The translations under genes and the position numbers were made by a program. Of a stretch of DNA of 64,000 bases, positions 1 through 12,300 are shown piece after piece; within the stretch, counting starts at the first letter, position 1; every line of letters begins with the position of its first letter. This stretch comes from Gordionus sp. m RMFG-2023 (lineage: Eukaryota > Nematomorpha > Gordioida > Chordodea > Parachordodidae), in NCBI RefSeq assembly GCF_954871325.1, contig NC_088777.1, positions 37,487,366 through 37,551,365 on the forward strand. The letters run 5' to 3'. Below the pieces are notes generated by a model. That model was given only the letters and a program-made list of their open reading frames with translations. It was not told the origin of the DNA and ran no database searches.

Positions 1-693
1 ACAATAAAAAAATATATCAACCGTATTGTTATAATATTAATTTCATGTAATGGCCAATCTTGGCTAGGACCAGTTTTAAGTGAATAAAACAAAAATAAGC
101 TTTGTATAAAATATTGTACAAAAGAAAAACATATAATAAGTGTGCCATTAAAACACAACAGGGGTAAAGCACTATTATGTGGGATTTTTCTTCATAAATT
201 TTATCGGAGATAGGTCTACTTATTGTAAGAATTTTGTTATAATTAGATATATAAAAATAATTTTAGGGTTTTATTTATTTTTTTATTCTAAAAATTTTGA
301 ATTCAGTCATTATTTTAAAAAAATTATTAACTTTACTAATTTTTCTTCCAAATTCTTCTTTATAGTGATATATATTATATAATTTTGGAAGAAGAGGGGA
401 GTGGGAGTGTATAGTGGGGTGGTATTTTTATTAGCTTAAAATGATATTTATGAGAACTGACAAATTTCTCAAAAGAAAGATTTCCCCTTGTCCTGCCCTC
501 CCCTGGCTACACCTATGAATACCATACTTTATAGTGTATGTTGTTTTCTGTTAACTATTCTTCTCAAAATTTTATTTATATTTGTAAATTTACTTCATAT
601 TTAATTTATCTATGCGAAAAGGTTTAATGCAAAATTTCATAATATAATCTATATTGAATTATAAATAATTTAATTTCGATTTGTAAAAATTAG
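1..693. other. AT-rich non-coding DNA upstream of first visible exon
   Basis: No convincing exon is seen. The only longer open frame (179-382) is Phe/Ile/Lys-rich and looks like chance translation of AT-rich DNA. The stretch is probably the intron that precedes the exon beginning at 694, because it ends in an acceptor-like 'ttgtaaaaattag'. Confidence 0.5.
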
Positions 694-1409
694 ATAATGA
701 AGACGATCGCGCAAATACTGATTATGACGAAAAACTAGAAAGTTTCTTTTTAGATTATATGGCTAAGCCAAAACAAATGCAATTTGTTGACTATAAATCC
801 ATGCTTGTTGGTTTAAATAATAATATGGGGGATAGATCAATATTAAATGATAATGAAATTATGAGTGAAATATTAAATCTCAAACTCCCAGAAAATTTTA
901 TAGACACAGTTCATAAACAAGATCACGATGAAAGTGAATCGTTTGAAAAGCTCACTAACATTCAAACAATGACAGAGTCTGATAAGGAATTGAGTGAATT
1001 TTTGATGATAGAAAGGTATATAAACTTTATGGACGGTTACAATAGATGCCTCGCCGACTTGAACGTCAAAAAATATGCCATAAATCAATTATTCACAAAG
1101 TATATGAAAATTTTTGTTGATAAAGATGCCTCGAAATCATCTCAAAATGAAGAATTAGTCAAAGTTAACAACTCGTTGGATTTGGCTACCAAAAAATATT
1201 ACATGAAAAATCACACCAATTTTAGTATGACACGTGCTACAGTAGATATTGACATATTAGAAGAATTTTCAATGATTGAAAATTACTTAGGTGAGATGGA
1301 GAGATTTTTAGATAGTTGCAAATACGATAAAAACGAGCTGGGCTTTGATGGAAAATTTACATCCAACCGAGTATCATCTATAGTTTCTAAACGGAATATG
1401 CTAAAATAA
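694..1409 (+). CDS. Terminal exon of an unrecognised protein-coding gene
   Basis: An open frame runs from an acceptor-like AG at 692-693 to a TAA at 1407-1409, about 237 codons. The first Met lies at 759, but the frame continues upstream of it with protein-like acidic sequence (DNEDDRANTDYDEK), so I take 694 as a splice acceptor and this as the last exon of a longer gene whose earlier exons I cannot place. The product is polar and probably mostly helical, with an acidic N-terminal part and aromatic/hydrophobic spacing (for example around ESFFLDYM and EFLMIERYINFMDGY). There is no signal peptide, transmembrane segment or cysteine pattern, and I do not recognise a family. An AATAAA lies about 20 nt after the stop (1428-1433), supporting a 3' end here. 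The codon mix differs clearly from the AT-only flanks. Confidence 0.6.
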
Positions 1410-1433
1410 ACCTCCTTTCATCTAAAAAATAAA

Positions 1434-3355
1434 ATTCTAAAATAAAAATTAATTTAAATAAAAATGTTATTCAAAATCTTCATAATATAAGATTTATTTT
1501 TAATGATTAATATATTTAATATTACAAGAATCATTGTAATCCTTATAAAATTAGTGGATGGACTCTGTGCGAATAAATTTAAACGTGTGTATATTATTAT
1601 AAGAATTTATCACTTACATATCATTTTAATTATACAAAGCTTTATTAAACAATAAATATTTCTTAAAATCATTTTTTATTCTGCAAGATAAAATAGAAAT
1701 ACTATTATTACTACCATGCAATCTTTACATTTTAATCAAGTGTAAAATATTTATAAGAGAAAGTATACCATATATTAAATAAAATATTAAAATTTAAAAC
1801 AAGGGTTCATCCAGGCCAGAAAGATTAGTGATTCTAACAATTGGGTGATGCAAGGGCCATGTTAAGATTTTTGGTGGTCCTAGGTCAAAATTAATTTGAT
1901 TTTAAACCCCAATTTACCTAAGCCTTAAGAAAGGGAATCAAAATATCAAACAAAATTAGCAAAAAAAAGTTATTTAAATAGCAAAAAAATGTAACCTAAG
2001 CAATAAAATAGACCCAAGAACTAAAATTTGGCGGCCTAAAAGTAATTTAATTTTGTCGGCCCGGAACAGCTACTTCGTTAAAAAGTGTTGGGGCGATGCA
2101 TCTTAAAAAATATTTGAATGATTTATTTTGGAACATTAAATAATTATTTTTACTAATCATATTTTAAAAAATGATTATTTTGAGCGCATAAATATTAAAA
2201 AACCAATATTTTTGGCTTGATATTGTCAAGTCGAAAAAATAAATTAACTTTGAGGTGCAAAAATTATTCTTTACCTCAAAAGTCGCTTAAGCCACTTATA
2301 TCACATTACCCTTATATTATACATAAAATAAAGCTCTACTCTTCATAAAAAGGGAGATAGGGGGTTGTCTAGATGCGCTCCTTGGGAAGGAGACTCCATA
2401 TGAAGTGTATTTGGCTTTGAGAATGTCTACTTGGTTCATAGACAAGGTTGTGTGAAAGTATTTATCTTTGAACAATAATAAAGTTAGATTCCGAAAAGTG
2501 ATTAAGGTGGTAGAAATGATAGGGATAAAAATGTGGTAATCTAAGATTTCGAATTATTTGGATATTTTTTTGCTACTTTATTTTCACATGGATTTTGAGG
2601 GTTTGGTTAGAGTAGCATCTACATTAGAGAAGTGGAACTGCCTGAAATTTATTTCCATATCCTCCAAATATTTTTACACTTTACCCGTGTGGGAGCTTAC
2701 TCAATATTCCTACCAGATGGAGGCAAATGGCCCTCCGTTCATGTACACACTGGGGTAAAAGAAGCCAATAGACCGAACAAAATAATTCCAGATACCAGGA
2801 ATTTTTCCTTCTTCCAAGAAATAGAGATTATATAAATATTGATCAATTTTTTCTTATAATTTGATCTTTCAATTTTTTTACTATCAGATATCACTAGGCT
2901 TCCAGATGTCAAATTGAATAATAAAATATTAGTATTCGATTCGTGAATTTTAAATCAAATAATTAAGTATATTCGTTTTTGTAAGAATTAAATACTTGTA
3001 TTACTCGTATGAATCGAATATTTTTTTTAAAAAAACCTTTCGTATATTTTATATAGTATACAACAAAAAAAGTCCAAGCATTTTATTTCATAACTCCTAT
3101 CATTGCCATCAACTTAGCCATTCTTACAAGCATAAAATTTTACTAATTGTTTTTTCTTTTAAGAGCATGCGATTTTTGATCATCATATTTGTACCTTAAA
3201 AAAGATGCCTCGCAATAAGTAGAAGAGCTTTATTATTTCGGTTATTGCTAGCTACAACCAAAGGCAGTGTTAAACGAATCGATAATTAATTAATATTTGT
3301 TATGGATCGACACTGCCACATATGGTTATATATTTTAAAAATCTTCGTTTTCGGA
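1434..3355. other. Intergenic AT-rich DNA with decayed dispersed repeats
   Basis: No gene is seen. At 1800-2090 there are fragments of a somewhat more GC-rich dispersed repeat (two passages with 'ggtcctaggtcaaaatt' and 'gtcggcccggaacagc'). Around 2550-2830 lie short overlapping open frames with no recognisable product; they look like decayed transposon sequence. Confidence 0.4.
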
Positions 3356-3356
3356 A

Positions 3357-3535
3357 ATAATGTGTGGCATAGTTGGTAAGTGCGTGGATTACTAATCCAA
3401 CAGTTTTGGGTTCGAATCCAGCAAGGACCTTGTATTTCTGAAGCCAACTGATGGTCCCGTGCAACGGGAGAGGATAATAGAGTATCTAAGGCAATTGTAT
3501 GATTCTATATCTTTAATATATAAAAAAAGGGTTTT
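3357..3535 (+). repeat. tRNA-derived SINE
   Basis: The head carries an RNA polymerase III A box (TGGCATAGTTGG, about 3364-3375) and a B box (GGTTCGAATCC, about 3409-3419) at tRNA-like spacing, with a recognisable anticodon arm between them. The acceptor stem does not pair and the T stem is degenerate, so it is not a functional tRNA. A tRNA-unrelated body follows, with a hairpin-forming 'tcccgtgcaacggga', and the copy ends near 3535 in an A-rich tail. A SINE fits this best. Confidence 0.6.
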
Positions 3536-5045
3536 TATTACATTTCAAATGATAATTAATCGTTGTTATGCAAATTGGGTTATTGTTTAGAGTTGAATTT
3601 AATAACAAATATTAACCTGCTATTTCCTATTCCTGATTACTGCATAATATTATCATTTAAAAAATATTTTAATATTTTTTAAGGAAATTCTAAACAAGAT
3701 ATAACAATCGAAGCATTAATATAGCAGATGCCAGGAAAAATAAATAATTTAATTATAGTGGCTTTAATTTAAAGATTAACAAATTTCGATTATTTGGTTT
3801 GTTATTCGTATTAATAACTTTAGAATTAAATGTCGAATAATTTTTGAAAGGCATATTTTATTAAACCATTTAAGAAAAAAAAATTTCTTATAGCTTAATA
3901 CTAATTTCAATATTAATAATTCATTATTATCTTCCCTTTCTATAAAAAAATATATAAAATAAATTTATAAACACCTTAGACGAAAGAAATGATAATCCTT
4001 TTTTATTATAAAAAACATAGCTGGAAAATATGGATTTTCAGGTCATGAATCTTTTATACTTTTTTTAAAAAAATATATATTAAAAATTGGAAAATAAAAT
4101 TGAAAAATTTTAAAAATTAAATTAAAAATCATCTAGTAAATTTAAAAAAAAATATGCTTTTCAACTATTTATAAAGTAATATTTTTTTTTTAAATCCACA
4201 CTTAATATATTATTTTCCCCTAAAAAATAAATTAAAATAAGCTTGATATTGTAAAAATTTTGTAGAATTAAAGACACAAAAAAACTCTCATTATTTTATA
4301 GATCACATTTAAAAATTTTATATAGGTCGTGTCGGTTGAATTTGTTATAATAAGAGAGAAAGAAAAGAAAAAAAATAGATAAAAAGGAAGGTAATGTAAT
4401 GATGAATAAATAATACTATTTTTGTATTTAAAAATAGACCAAATTTTAACAGTAATTTTATTATAAAATTTAAATATAACTACTTGATAATATTGAATAA
4501 AACGATTGAAATATAAAAAGAAAGAAAAATTAGAGATAATGAAAGCTTAGTATAAAAATTATTATTTCAATGTCAAATGATAATAAAGTTTGTTCTATAT
4601 TTACTATATAGGGAAAACAAATATCAAATTTATTAAGGAAAATATTAATTTTCCTTTAAAAAATTATTTCGATATTAATTATATATATATTAATAAAATA
4701 AATATTATATTTTAAGCCACAAAGAATGATTTAATATTCCATTTTGACCTAAAGGTAAATAATAGATTTTCATTTAAGGAAGAAATCTGCAAAAGTAAAA
4801 TGGCGAATAAATTCGTAATTATGTAGCATATAATATATATTAGCTAGAGTGAGGGAAAATTTAACTAATGGAAGTGCTGATCCCGGCACAATCTTCTACA
4901 ATAGTATAAGAAGGTAATCGTTTGGACGAGGGAAAGCGGGGTAAATAAACATTAGCAGTTTGATTGATTTTTAAAGAAATAATATATAAATAATATTTAT
5001 ATATTTATAAAAATATATTGTGGTTTTTATTTGCATAATTTTCAG
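3536..5045. other. AT-rich DNA without recognisable features
   Basis: No open frame, RNA gene or terminal-repeat structure stands out. It may contain 5' exons of the DUF3011-like gene that I cannot identify. A short open stretch at about 4850-4915 ends at a good donor (aagaag|gtaatc), but its phase does not fit the next exon. Confidence 0.35.
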
Positions 5046-5072
5046 ATACAAATGAATTTGGATGGTCCAGGG
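5046..5072 (+). CDS. Candidate 27-bp microexon of the DUF3011-like gene
   Basis: The 27 bp are bounded by an acceptor (ttttcag, ending at 5045) and a donor (gtaatg from 5073). They read TNEFGWSR with one split base at each end. That phase joins exactly to the exon at 6344, which starts with two bases of a codon. The fit is suggestive, but the piece is too short to be convincing alone. Confidence 0.3.
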
Positions 5073-6343
5073 GTAATGAAAATTCGACTGCTATTCTATA
5101 AATAAATCAAAATTTCAACAAAATATATTTTATTAAAAAGGCTATTGATTTCTAAAGGCTAATTTATAATATGGATATAAAAATAATTAAAATGATAAAC
5201 TATGCTCCAAAAATTATTTGTCAAGAAAATACATTGATTTGATATCGATATTTTTTTTTCGGACATGCCAAAAATATTTTAAAATATTATTTTTTCGGAT
5301 AATTTATTTCTTCTTCGATTTGATGCAATCATTCCAATTGGAAAAATTATTAATTTTCTTGGTAGGAAATATCTTTCTTACCGATCGCCTCGCAAGTTAA
5401 CAATTTATATAAATTTGTCTATAATATTATAGTTAAAAATTTAACATGATTTTAGGTTAATTTTTATAATATACATCGCCTTTTTTTGAAAATTATTTAG
5501 AATTTTGTTACTTAAAAAATCTCGCTTTATAACCAGGATAAATAATATACATTGGGGTGGAGGTCTCACGCCAAGAAAATTAATTGCCGGCGGGGAGGAG
5601 TGATATTGGAATTATTTCTATGATAGGGAGTACTCTATTTAATAATGAGGTAAAAAATAATATACTAAATTTATAATGTATTTTTTTAAATTTTACGGTT
5701 ATTGGTAAAATTAGGGCAATAATATGTAGCGTCGGTGATCAATTTATATCTAGCTATTTAATAAACAAAACTCAAATGTTATAAAACTAATATCTAATAT
5801 ATAATAACCACCTAGTCCATATCTGGCTAACCTATTTACCTGGCCAAACTCTTCTCCAGGAGATTGGCTTTTCAAAAAAAGTTCCATTAAAAATCGAGAC
5901 AGGGTTCTTCTAGGTAGATATCGTATCTTTTTATACACAACCATCATTTCAAAAATTGCTGCTTTTTTTATATATATAAGGATGATTTACAATGTTATAC
6001 AAAACTTTTATATAAACATATAAAAAACCAATAAAGAGGAGGTTAAAATATTATTCCAGTCTGAAATTTCTTTACTCGGGTTAAAAATGATATAAATCTA
6101 AGGGCCTTTGGTATATAGTTACATGTTTGATCGTAAAAGAAATATCAATTGAGAAAATGTTAAAATCTCAGTCTTATTATTACAAATATATCATTTGTAT
6201 GTTTTGCAAAAAAGGTATAGTAAAAGAATTATATATTAATAAATTTGGCTAAGATATTAAAATGTTCTAAATAATGGCAAAATAAAGAAAAATTTAATCT
6301 AAACTATACCACAATATTTTATATTTTTAAATATTATGTTCAG

Positions 6344-9300
6344 ATATTAAACTAGTGGGCTCGCAAAGTCTGTACCACAGAAAAATAGCTTGTTACAGTT
6401 CTGGCGAGGATGACTATCATATATGCCCCATAAACGATACCAACCCTTATAGTGTTGAGATGGAGCGGGTGATGGATAATAAACCTTGCTATCTTGGAAC
6501 CACATATGGCGTCATAAGATGGGATTATATTTGGGTGTCCAAGGTATAGACAAAAAATATAATTCATACTAAAACATTTCAATTTGAGGAGACTGTATTA
6601 ACTGGAAGTTAAAAATTGCTATTAATTAAAAACTTCATATCAATGAATAGCCCTTTCCTTAAGCTTCAAAATTATATAATAAGTTCTATCTATAATAGTT
6701 TTTGCGATAGAGTATTTTATGTAAAGATAGTTTTCCCTACTCAGCCAATCATTACAATTATAATCTATTTTTATGCATCTCTAAACCGAAGTGAAATAGA
6801 GAAAGTGGCGCGTCAAACACTTTACTTCATTTGAAATATATTAAAGTTTAGATGGTGAAATTTAGTGTTATTAATAGATACATTTATACAGGTAGGGATA
6901 CATCGTCTAAAAATGAATCTATAACAGAAACTCTTATGAGAGCACAAAATTTGTAAACATTTTTATATTTTGTTCTCATTCAATTTGAACACCAAATAAA
7001 AAAACCATTATAAAATGTCAATACCCCTATTTTCATAATTTTTTAGAACAAATTCTCATATAAAACGAGCTTATGTTAAAAAAAATTAGATTAAACTTAT
7101 AATTTATTCATTAGTGGAATTCATCTATAAAATTATTTTTAAAATTCTAAATAAATTTATTCCCTTAAAATAATTTTGTGCATAAATGGTATTGCTTCTA
7201 ATAATTAATAAGCTTTACGGCTAAGCGAGGATTTATATATTCCTCTAAACGAGAAAAATATCCTTCACAAGTATTTAACTGAGATCTATAGATTTAAACG
7301 AGAAAAAAATAATATTTTATGAATATTTATATATGTTTTTTTATAAAAAGTTTTAATATTTTATAATATTTGTTTTTATTATATTAGTCTTAATATTTTT
7401 TTTTATTTTATATTAATCTCAATATTTTTTAATATATATTTATTTAAATTATATGCTCATATGAAATAAAAGGAATTTTGCATTCAAATATTTATATTTT
7501 TAATGTAAAAAAGAATTAAATGAAAGTATAACAAAATATTTATTAAAAAGTATATAAAACAGACACAGCTACCTATAAAATAGTATCTAGATAAGGTTTA
7601 GATACTTTTTATAAAAGTAATCTAGATAAAGATACCACATTTTTGTATCTAGAAACTTTAACAACTCTGGTGAAATTCAATCACGATTATAATTGTGATA
7701 CAAATCTGGCAAATATGTTTTCTCTATATCAGATACTTATGATTTTATTATAATTAGGGAGTGGGTCTTTATGGCAGGTATTTTGCTCTTTTGCTATTTT
7801 ATTTTATAAAATTAAACTAATTATCTATGTATGGCCTCATCATTAGACTACATATAAAACCTGGGACTTTCTACTATACTGTAGCCGCTATTTAGGAATA
7901 GGTAAAATTCGCGCTTTTTACAATTTATCAACGGCCCTAAGTAAAATGGCAAGTGTCTTGGTGAGGTAAGATGGCAAATACCAAATTTAACCCATAAAAC
8001 ACATTATTCATTTTTATTGTTATATATAATTATAAAAAATTATTAATATTTAAAAAAATTAGTCTTTAAAGAGATACATACACATAAAATAGTTAATTCC
8101 TGGGCACAAATACGATAAGTCCCATTTAGCATTAGTGCACTATATCCAATCTTGGAGCGTTTTACTTAACGAAAATTACTTCACTGATATTTGTAATTAA
8201 ATCATAAAATTTCTGTAAAATTCTTTTTCTTGTGTATTTTAAATATATTTCAAAATTTAATAATTTTTTATTTCTTTTTTTAAGCTTGTTATTAAATCAA
8301 TAAATTTATGCAAATAAATTTTATAACATTAAAATTCAAATATTAAAAATATTTATTTATCACATAGAAAAGAGAGGTTGACTTTAGTCAATGTATCTAT
8401 TTATGAACCTTTGAAAATCTTTTCCATTTTTCCCTGTCTCCTATATCGTATCAGATCAATTCTGCAAAACTTTTATCGCGAAACACTTTTTTGCAAAACT
8501 TTTATCGAGAACATAGTTTATTGAGATGGAATTATATATATCGCGAAACCTATTCCGCAATTTTTTTTCGGCGAAGCATTTATAGCGAAAAAAATATCGT
8601 GAAACCATTATCGCGAAATTATTTCTGCTAAACCTTAACCCCGAATTCATTAGAACCATTTTAGCGAAACTTTTATCGCGAACCCTTTACAGCGAATTGT
8701 TAGCATTCGCGAGCACATTGCCACGAAACAATAAATATATTGATAATGCATTTATTTAAAGGAAACCAACATATTGAATATTAATTTACTCACAAAAGTT
8801 CCTTAAATCATAAACGCGAAATGTTTAATGGATCTTTTGTTACCTATTATCTATAAGCATGCAACCTTTATCTGATATAATAGAAAATAAATTAATCAAT
8901 ATCTTTCTTGGCTCTTCTCACGAGGGGATATTTGGTTCGGGTTTTTACCCCAATATATTCACCCCCCCCCCACCTCCTCCAACATAAATTTTTAAAATGT
9001 GCTTTATTCCATTAAAATTAAATTTGAACAAATATTTTGAAATGCTTATATATTTCTCAAATCAAGATAAAAAAAAGTAAAAAAGCTAACAATTTTTTCT
9101 GATTTTCATAGATTATATTTAAAAATCATAGAAGATTTTGCTAAGTAATTTTTTTAAAATTTTCTCATAATTATTTTATTCATTTTTTTGAGTTATTAAG
9201 ACACAGAATAATGATTAATTTTAAAACTCAAATCATGCTTATGCACTTAAATAAAATAAATAGATAATATTTCTGAGCAATATATTATTTTCTACGAAAC

Positions 9301-12300
9301 TCAATTTTGAAAAAATTAAAATTTTTACTTAGCAAAATTATTTTTTGGGAATTCAGTGGAAATTACTTTAAGAGTAATAAAAAAAAATACATGCTATAGC
9401 ACTACATGTATTGTTGTAGTTAAGCATTACATATTAACTTAAACTACAGAATTAGTGTAGATTAATATATAAAGCCTCAGTTCTTTTTGCGCGTTTTATA
9501 AAATAAGACTTTGAGGAAAGGAATAGAGCAGGATAGCAAAAAATATTTCATTCCAATAAATTTATAAATTTATTAAGGCTAAAAGAAAATTAAAAACTCT
9601 ATCATTGAATCAACTTGTGTTTATTTTTTTCAATATCATAAAAATAAATGTTTCAAAATATAATAAGCATTATTAGTAATTAGTATTGGTCAGAGACCTG
9701 CAGACCCGACTCTAAGCCAGGCCCGGGTACACGGGCCAGGCCGTATTTTAATTTTTTAAATATATCCGGGCCGGGCCGTATATTTTAAAACCAAATATTT
9801 GAAATCACTATTATTTGCTATAAAAATCAAAAATAAATATAATATATTTTTTAAAAAATTCGGGCCGGGCCTGAAAATTTTTTTGTAAAAAAACCCAGCC
9901 GGGCCGGGCCGAAAAAAATTTTGAAAAAAATACCTCTGCAGATGACTAAATTTATTCGGTTAAAAGATGACTAACTAATAGTCATAGTCAAAAAATTAGA
10001 CTAAAAATTTGAGCGATTTAATTAGTGAGATTCAATGAAGATGAACCATAGAAAAGTGATAATTGTCATATGATCTTTATATTTTTTAAATTTTTTGGAC
10101 GCAAATGGATAAAAATATATATTGTAATCATGTTTAATTGAGATTTTAGGGAAGATGAACCATAGAAAGACAATTATAGTAATTTTTATTAAACTTTTTT
10201 GCAAATGGATAAAAATATAATAAACATGTTATAAGATTTCAGTAAAGATGTACAATAGAAAAGTGACAATTGTCAAAATCGATATTTTTAAACTGCAAAA
10301 GGGTAAAAATATAAAGTACAAACTTGTTAAATATTTCAACGAAGATTTTCCATGTAAAGTGACAATTGTCAGAATCGTTATTTTGAATTTTTGATTTTTT
10401 CTGAAACGAGCAACAGTAAAATAAATTTTAATAAAAATATAATTAATTGATTTTAAAATCAGGACAAATTTTATGGACTTTAAATGAAAAAGTCCGAAAT
10501 AGTGTCTTGTTTTCTCTACATTTTTTGAACAAGTATATCATTTTATTAATATCATTAGGTGAAGATCTTACCTTACTTGTAACATGAGCGTAGCCAGCGA
10601 GGGAGATAAATCCCCCCCTCCCCCACATACCGTAGGAAAAATCTTTCAAAAGGTTTTCATAATATGTTAATTACAAAGTAATCTATTTCAAATAGATTAT
10701 ATTCAATTTAAATATTAGCAAAAAGTTAAAAGGAATTTAAATATTTTTTCTCTATATTAAATTTTATCTCACAAAAATTTTAAGTTTTATTTTCTTACAA
10801 TTTTTTAAAAACCGTAAACAATGATGGATTTAAGAAAATTTTATCAATAAAAAAATCATTTAATTTATCTCTATTAATAACTATGATTAAGTAAATTTTT
10901 AGTGTTTATGAAATTTCAGATTTCCTAATAGACAGAATTTGCTGAATAGATTATTTCTAAGGTTCTACAGGGAGAAAGGAGCTGCAAAATGTATGCCCGC
11001 CAAGATGGAACCTTTGACATCAAGCTGTTGCATCTTTTTTGGATCTAATTAGCCTATTTTGAGTGCCCTTGGAGAAATATCAGAGTGGGCTGAACCAGAT
11101 ATCATCTGAATCAGATATATTATTAAAGATTAAACATCAATTCTAACTTATAAACTAATCTCAATATATTTTTAGTAATTTAATATTTGAAATCAAAATT
11201 TAATTAATTGAGAGGACACGACTATTAATCGTAATCGGAAGAGCTAGACTAATAACACTAGTGATATTAAATTCGCGATATATTTCGTGAATAGATTTTG
11301 CTATATTGTCTTCGGGATTTGGGTTTCGCGATAATGACTTCGCTATAAAATTTAGCGATAATTGATTCGTGATAAAAGTTTCGCTGTAATGTATTTGCTT
11401 TAAAGTTTTCGCGATAAGCGTTTATCTATAAAAAATTTGCTATATTTGTTTCGCGATATTATTGTTAATGCGGATTCGCGATAAAAGTTTCGCTATAAAA
11501 TTCATTCGCGATAAAAGTTGCGCAAAAAGTGTTTAGAGATAAAAGTTTAACTGAATTGACATGGAACCCTCCTATATATTAAAAGATTTTTAAGTTCCAT
11601 TTTTTTGAATGATATTGAAAGTCTAGGAATAATATTTATATATAATTTAAATAGGTAAATTTATTAGACAAAAAAAACATTGAATAAATATTACAAGAAA
11701 AGGCCATTAAAAACTTTTTTTTAAATATTTTTTTTTATTAGGTTTATCTATCTAATAAATGAACATATATAAGGTACAAGTCATAAGTATACACATTTTG
11801 ATTAATTTTGAGATAAATAAATTTTATAATAAAAAATCATAAATATACTATCATTTTAAGTTTTATAAATTTAAAAATTATAAGTTTTAGAATGATATAT
11901 GGGGGGGGGGGGTGGTAATAAGGATGTCCATGGTATATGGATATAATTTTAATTAAAGGTTTCCATCTTAATCTATTCAGATTCCCATATGAAAATTTAA
12001 TTTTAATATTCTTGAAAAAAAAATTGTAATATAAAAGGGTTGCAAAGCGGAATTCATGGTTAAGGCTTACGGGTTTGGGGGTTACCACGAGGATGAATCA
12101 GCTGCTTCCCTCAACGGAGCCGAAATAAGTCAAGATAAAGATAGACACTTAGACTACGAAATAACTATATCTTCCCCTTCTATAAATAGGAACTACAAAT
12201 ACTATTCGTCCATGCCAGCTAATCTCGAAGAAATTCACCATAACGATTATTATGTAAAAAATAATGAATTTGGAAACTCGGGCATACGTAGAGGTGTTTG

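Larger units (their letters stand above)
8454..11563. mobile_element. Inverted-repeat element with satellite-like ends
   Basis: The left end (about 8454-8710) and right end (about 11265-11563) are inverted copies of one another. Each is made of degenerate tandem repeats of a 13-16 bp unit of the type TTTTATCGCGAAA. The outermost parts align in inverted orientation: 'tcaattctgcaaaacttttat' on the left, and the complement of 'aagtttaactgaattga' on the right. No transposase is visible in the 2.5 kb between them, which instead hold a separate MITE and a minisatellite. No clear target-site duplication was found, so the exact ends are uncertain. It is probably a non-autonomous transposon; two independent satellite patches are the alternative. 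Confidence 0.5.
6544..12037 (+). other. 5.5 kb intron inside the first DUF3011-like domain
   Basis: The donor is gtatag and the acceptor ataaaag. The intron splits the domain between IWVSK and GCKAEF. It contains the satellite-ended element at about 8454-11563, a GC-rich MITE, a minisatellite and poly-C and poly-G runs. Open frames here (for example 6616-6834) are low-complexity and not supported as exons. Confidence 0.6.

Noticed and set aside
3174-3199. MRFLIIIF as a signal-peptide first exon of the DUF3011-like gene (donor gtacct)
   Set aside because: Its phase (0) does not fit the candidate microexon, and AT-rich DNA easily yields such short hydrophobic stretches.
3359-3430. A working tRNA gene
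   Set aside because: A and B boxes are good, but the acceptor and T stems do not pair and a SINE-like body follows.
5750-5947. Minus-strand frame of 65 codons with a less repetitive sequence (SQSPGEEFGQVNRLARYG)
   Set aside because: No splice partners or motif; could be decayed transposon, not supportable as a gene.
6352-6582. Minus-strand frame of 76 codons
   Set aside because: Antisense shadow of the DUF3011-like exon; no motif of its own.
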